64,000 nt of DNA from Allium sativum. Its lineage: Eukaryota > Streptophyta > Magnoliopsida > Asparagales > Amaryllidaceae. The notes under the pieces are model-generated. The model did no database searches. It was not told where the DNA came from and worked only from the letters and a program-made list of their open reading frames with translations. The stretch spans positions 631,038,786 through 631,102,785 of the forward strand of contig CM060915.1 of NCBI GenBank assembly GCA_030737875.1, given 5' to 3'. The translations under genes and the position numbers were made by a program. This document shows, one piece after another, positions 61,769-64,000 of this stretch; the first letter of the stretch is position 1, and the number at the start of each line of letters is the position of its first letter.

Positions 61769-62822
61769 TGAAGGTTACCGGATCAGATAAAAGATTTAAA
61801 AAATTATTTTCAAACCGGTTTTTAAAGAAGCATTTTTAATAGAAAGGATTTGTTTTAAAGGCATATTCCCCAAAGCCATACGCATTGTCTCCTCTTCCTC
61901 TGTTTGAATTCTTGCCTCCTTCTTTCTTGAGTCTCTGGGGCTCCTGGCTTTCTGGGAGGTAACCTCATCGAAGGGCGAAGTAGTGCCCGACTTCCATCTA
62001 TAGCCGTAGTTGTTTCACTTACGGCCAGTCTTCTTTCAAGGTTATTGGTTTTTCAGTGCGATGGAGGCGGCTTTCGAGAGATTTGCCAATGTGGCTACAC
62101 ACGGAAAAGGATGAGGAGTTTGGCAAAAGAGCACAACCCAAGGATGAGGAAAATCATTGATGTAGACTTGGCTCACAAAGGAGGAAGGGATTATAAAACC
62201 TAAGACAAGAGGAAGTATCTTTACTCGGGTATGATAGGGCGTATAATTAAGGACGAGGGCAAGAACAAAGGACAAGATTTTCAGAAGGGCAAGTACATAC
62301 TATGCGTACCTAGGAGAAAGGTAGTAAAGTTCTGTTGGAAGAGTCTAGTTTTTCTGTTCGTACTCTTTCCTTTTTAGCGCTTCGCGTTTGTTTATATTTG
62401 CTTCCATAGTTGAGTCTCTGCACCTTAGTACTTGTATAGTAAGAAGATCCCAATCAGTCTCAAACCCAGTGGGTGGTTCAACCCATTTATTTTTGGTTAG
62501 TAGGGGTTTGAATAGCTATCGAGTTTGCTTATATCATATCACGTCGATCATCTAAAATCGGAGGAGATATTCCCTGGATACTTCTCTGATATTGGTTTAG
62601 GCCTTTGGGGCTTGTACTTGAGGAATGTCGAGTTCGACTAGGATGGTTTGCGTGAGAGATGAATAGTTGTGACAGGCGCTCTAAAAAGCACGTAGTGATC
62701 TTTCAACCCTTATAGTTATGGCATGGTGGATAAGGGAGAGACCTCTAATCATACACTTGGTACCGTGATTGACATCTGTTTATTTTGGACATGGAGGTTA
62801 GGAACTTCACAATCGTGAAGAT

Positions 62823-62863
62823 AAATTGGTTAAGATACAGTGGAGTAAAGATCAAGAAGGCTA
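62823..62863 (+). pseudogene. pol: Chromodomain relic in element F
   Basis: The frame reads KLVKIQWSKDQEG then a stop, matching the chromodomain core IKLLKVQWGDN of E and VKIVKIQWGDN of A. It sits just upstream of the 3' untranslated part, exactly where a chromovirus pol would end. Too short to be functional; it is evidence of ancestry. Confidence 0.7.
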
Positions 62864-63488
62864 GATACTAGCAACATGCCCTTTTTCCTTAAGGGTGCAT
62901 CCTTGATTTCTCTATTTACGAGCTTTACGCGTAGTTGTTTCTCTCTTTCTAAAGTATATCCTCTAGGTCGTATCTGCGATCCTTAGGTAGAAGCCAATGG
63001 ATGTAAACATGTATTTGAAACATGTTATGGTTGAATGGCTGCAAGTGGTTGCAAATGGTTGCTCGTGGATGCATATGCATACGTATTAGGCACTAGATCA
63101 AGTTCAGATGCTCTCATATTGCATTTACATATATGCATTTGTTTATAAGTTGAACTTGATATGATATCATATGGACGTTGCATATGGATGAATGGCTGTG
63201 CACGCATGTAGTATTTACATGACTAGGGATGTTTGCATGCATGATTGGACGCATGGCACTAACATGATTTTCATTAAGGAGGTCAACTGAAATCAGTAGA
63301 CCGCCTGATTTTGCATTAGATAGAGACATATACACACACTATGCATATGAACATGAAAGCATTAGAAATCTTTTAAGGACAATGAATGTCTGTGATTGAA
63401 TGGTTGAGTAGATGGGTGATTGGATGGTAGGACACATTCTTCCTAACTTGAAGATTTCGGGGACGAAATCCTTTTAAGTGGGGGAGAA

Positions 63489-64000
63489 TGTAACACCCTG
63501 TAATTCTGTGACATTAAGATTCTCAAATTAAAGTATAATAAATTTCTAAAAGAAAAATTAAAAGAAAAAGATCCATGCAGTTGTTTAATTTAAGTACTGT
63601 AACTAACATGAAAAAGAGAAGTAAGGAGAGAACAATAATTATTATTGTTCTAAGACTTATTAACAAAAGCCTCTGTAGCTCAGTTGGTTAAGGCATTGGA
63701 TTTGTAGCATGGAGGTCGGGGGTTCGAACCCCGGCGGCGACATAATTTTTTATCTTTGTTTTAGAGAGGACCAACTGAACATGCAAATATATGTACGTAT
63801 ACAAATTCAAAATTTGAAAGGATAAGAACGTACATATAAGGAAATAAAGAAAATATATATATACATATGAGAATATAAATATATATATATATATGCAAAA
63901 ATATATGTATACGAAAGATAAAATTCAAGATAAGGCTACAGTCAATGAAATATGGCAACATCATTTGAATTTTGAAAATAAAATGAAAGTTGTGCGTATA
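63489..64000 (+). mobile_element. Element F 3' LTR, first 512 bp
   Basis: Matches 56756-57267 with about six visible substitutions and continues beyond the window. Confidence 0.93.
63669..63742 (+). tRNA. tRNA-Thr(UGU)-like sequence in element F LTR, second copy (degenerate)
   Basis: Identical to 56936-57009 except for one base in the 3' acceptor strand (CGGCGAC against CGGCGGC). A box and B box are unchanged. Confidence 0.65.

Larger units (their letters stand above)
61755..63488 (+). mobile_element. Element F internal region (1734 bp)
   Basis: Primer-binding site TGGTATCAGAGC at 61757-61768, a long stretch without domains, a copy of the GGCCTT module (about 62568-62655), a chromodomain relic (62823-62863), 220 nt homologous to E (from about 63268), and purine tract AGTGGGGGAGAA at 63477-63488. 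Reverse frames at 62042, 63025 and 63114 are not supported as genes. Confidence 0.9.
49731..64000 (-). mobile_element. Element E: reverse-oriented chromovirus (continues beyond window, split by F)
   Basis: E consists of an LTR (49731-52671), a 3' untranslated part of the internal region (52672-53218) and gag-pol on the minus strand from 56755 down to about 53219. It is interrupted at 56756 by element F, which runs off the window, so E's remaining gag and 5' LTR are not visible. Its LTR ends (TGTAACACCCC and GGTGCTTCACA) match F's. No second E TSD can be checked here. Confidence 0.88.
56756..64000 (+). mobile_element. Element F: non-autonomous retrotransposon with tRNA-like LTR (right end outside window)
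   Basis: LTR 56756-61754 (4999 bp), internal region 61755-63488 (1734 bp), second LTR from 63489. LTR ends and internal 3' sequence match chromovirus E, which it interrupts. Over the 511 bp visible twice I see about six differences. There is no usable coding region, only a chromodomain relic. Likely a deletion derivative mobilised by E-type enzymes; that part is inferred. Confidence 0.93.

Overview
The window is intergenic heterochromatin of a flowering-plant nuclear genome. It holds no recognisable host gene. Practically every base belongs to an LTR retrotransposon nested in another one. The plant assignment rests on primer-binding sites of the initiator-tRNA-Met type (TGGTATCAGAGC), Ty3/gypsy chromovirus pol genes with C-terminal chromodomains, 5-bp target-site duplications (TSDs) and TATA/telobox promoters. 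The species cannot be told from the sequence.

Nest 1. A decayed chromovirus (element A, + strand) runs from 1 to about 49730. Its gag starts at 1311 and is cut at 1789; the other half resumes at 45551, 43.8 kb away. Between them sits element B (1790-45545, TSD AAATC), with two 6151-bp LTRs and only 1.5 kb of non-coding internal DNA. B's 3' LTR is split by element C (11206-41153, TSD AAAAT), with about 6.6-kb LTRs and 1.0 kb inside. C's 5' LTR is split twice: by a reverse-oriented, internally deleted solo LTR (16688-18634, TSD GGACG) and by complete reverse-oriented element D (19002-32753, TSD CCTAT), with about 6.35-kb LTRs and 1.04 kb inside. D's two LTRs are almost identical, so D is the youngest insertion.

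Nest 2. A's 3' LTR (from 49564) is interrupted by a reverse chromovirus, E (about 49731 to beyond the window). E has a 2.9-kb LTR and a frameshifted gag-pol whose RT and integrase catalytic motifs survive. E's nucleocapsid region is cut by element F (56756 to beyond 64000, + strand), with 5.0-kb LTRs and 1.7 kb inside. F shares LTR ends and 3' internal sequence with E and keeps a chromodomain fossil, so it looks like a coding-stripped derivative of the E family.

B, C and D form a class with very large LTRs and tiny internal regions that encode nothing. What they conserve is RNA-level signal: primer-binding site, small covarying hairpins, a purine tract with a 27-nt block upstream of it, a three-hairpin module in the LTR and, most strikingly, a hairpin whose loop carries a 6-nt palindrome that differs in each family (TGGCCA, TAGCTA, GTATAC). 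That is the layout of a retroviral dimerisation (kissing-loop) site. F carries a tRNA-Thr-like sequence with intact Pol III A and B boxes inside its LTR. These two are the best candidates for something undescribed. All comparisons were made by eye, without alignment software.
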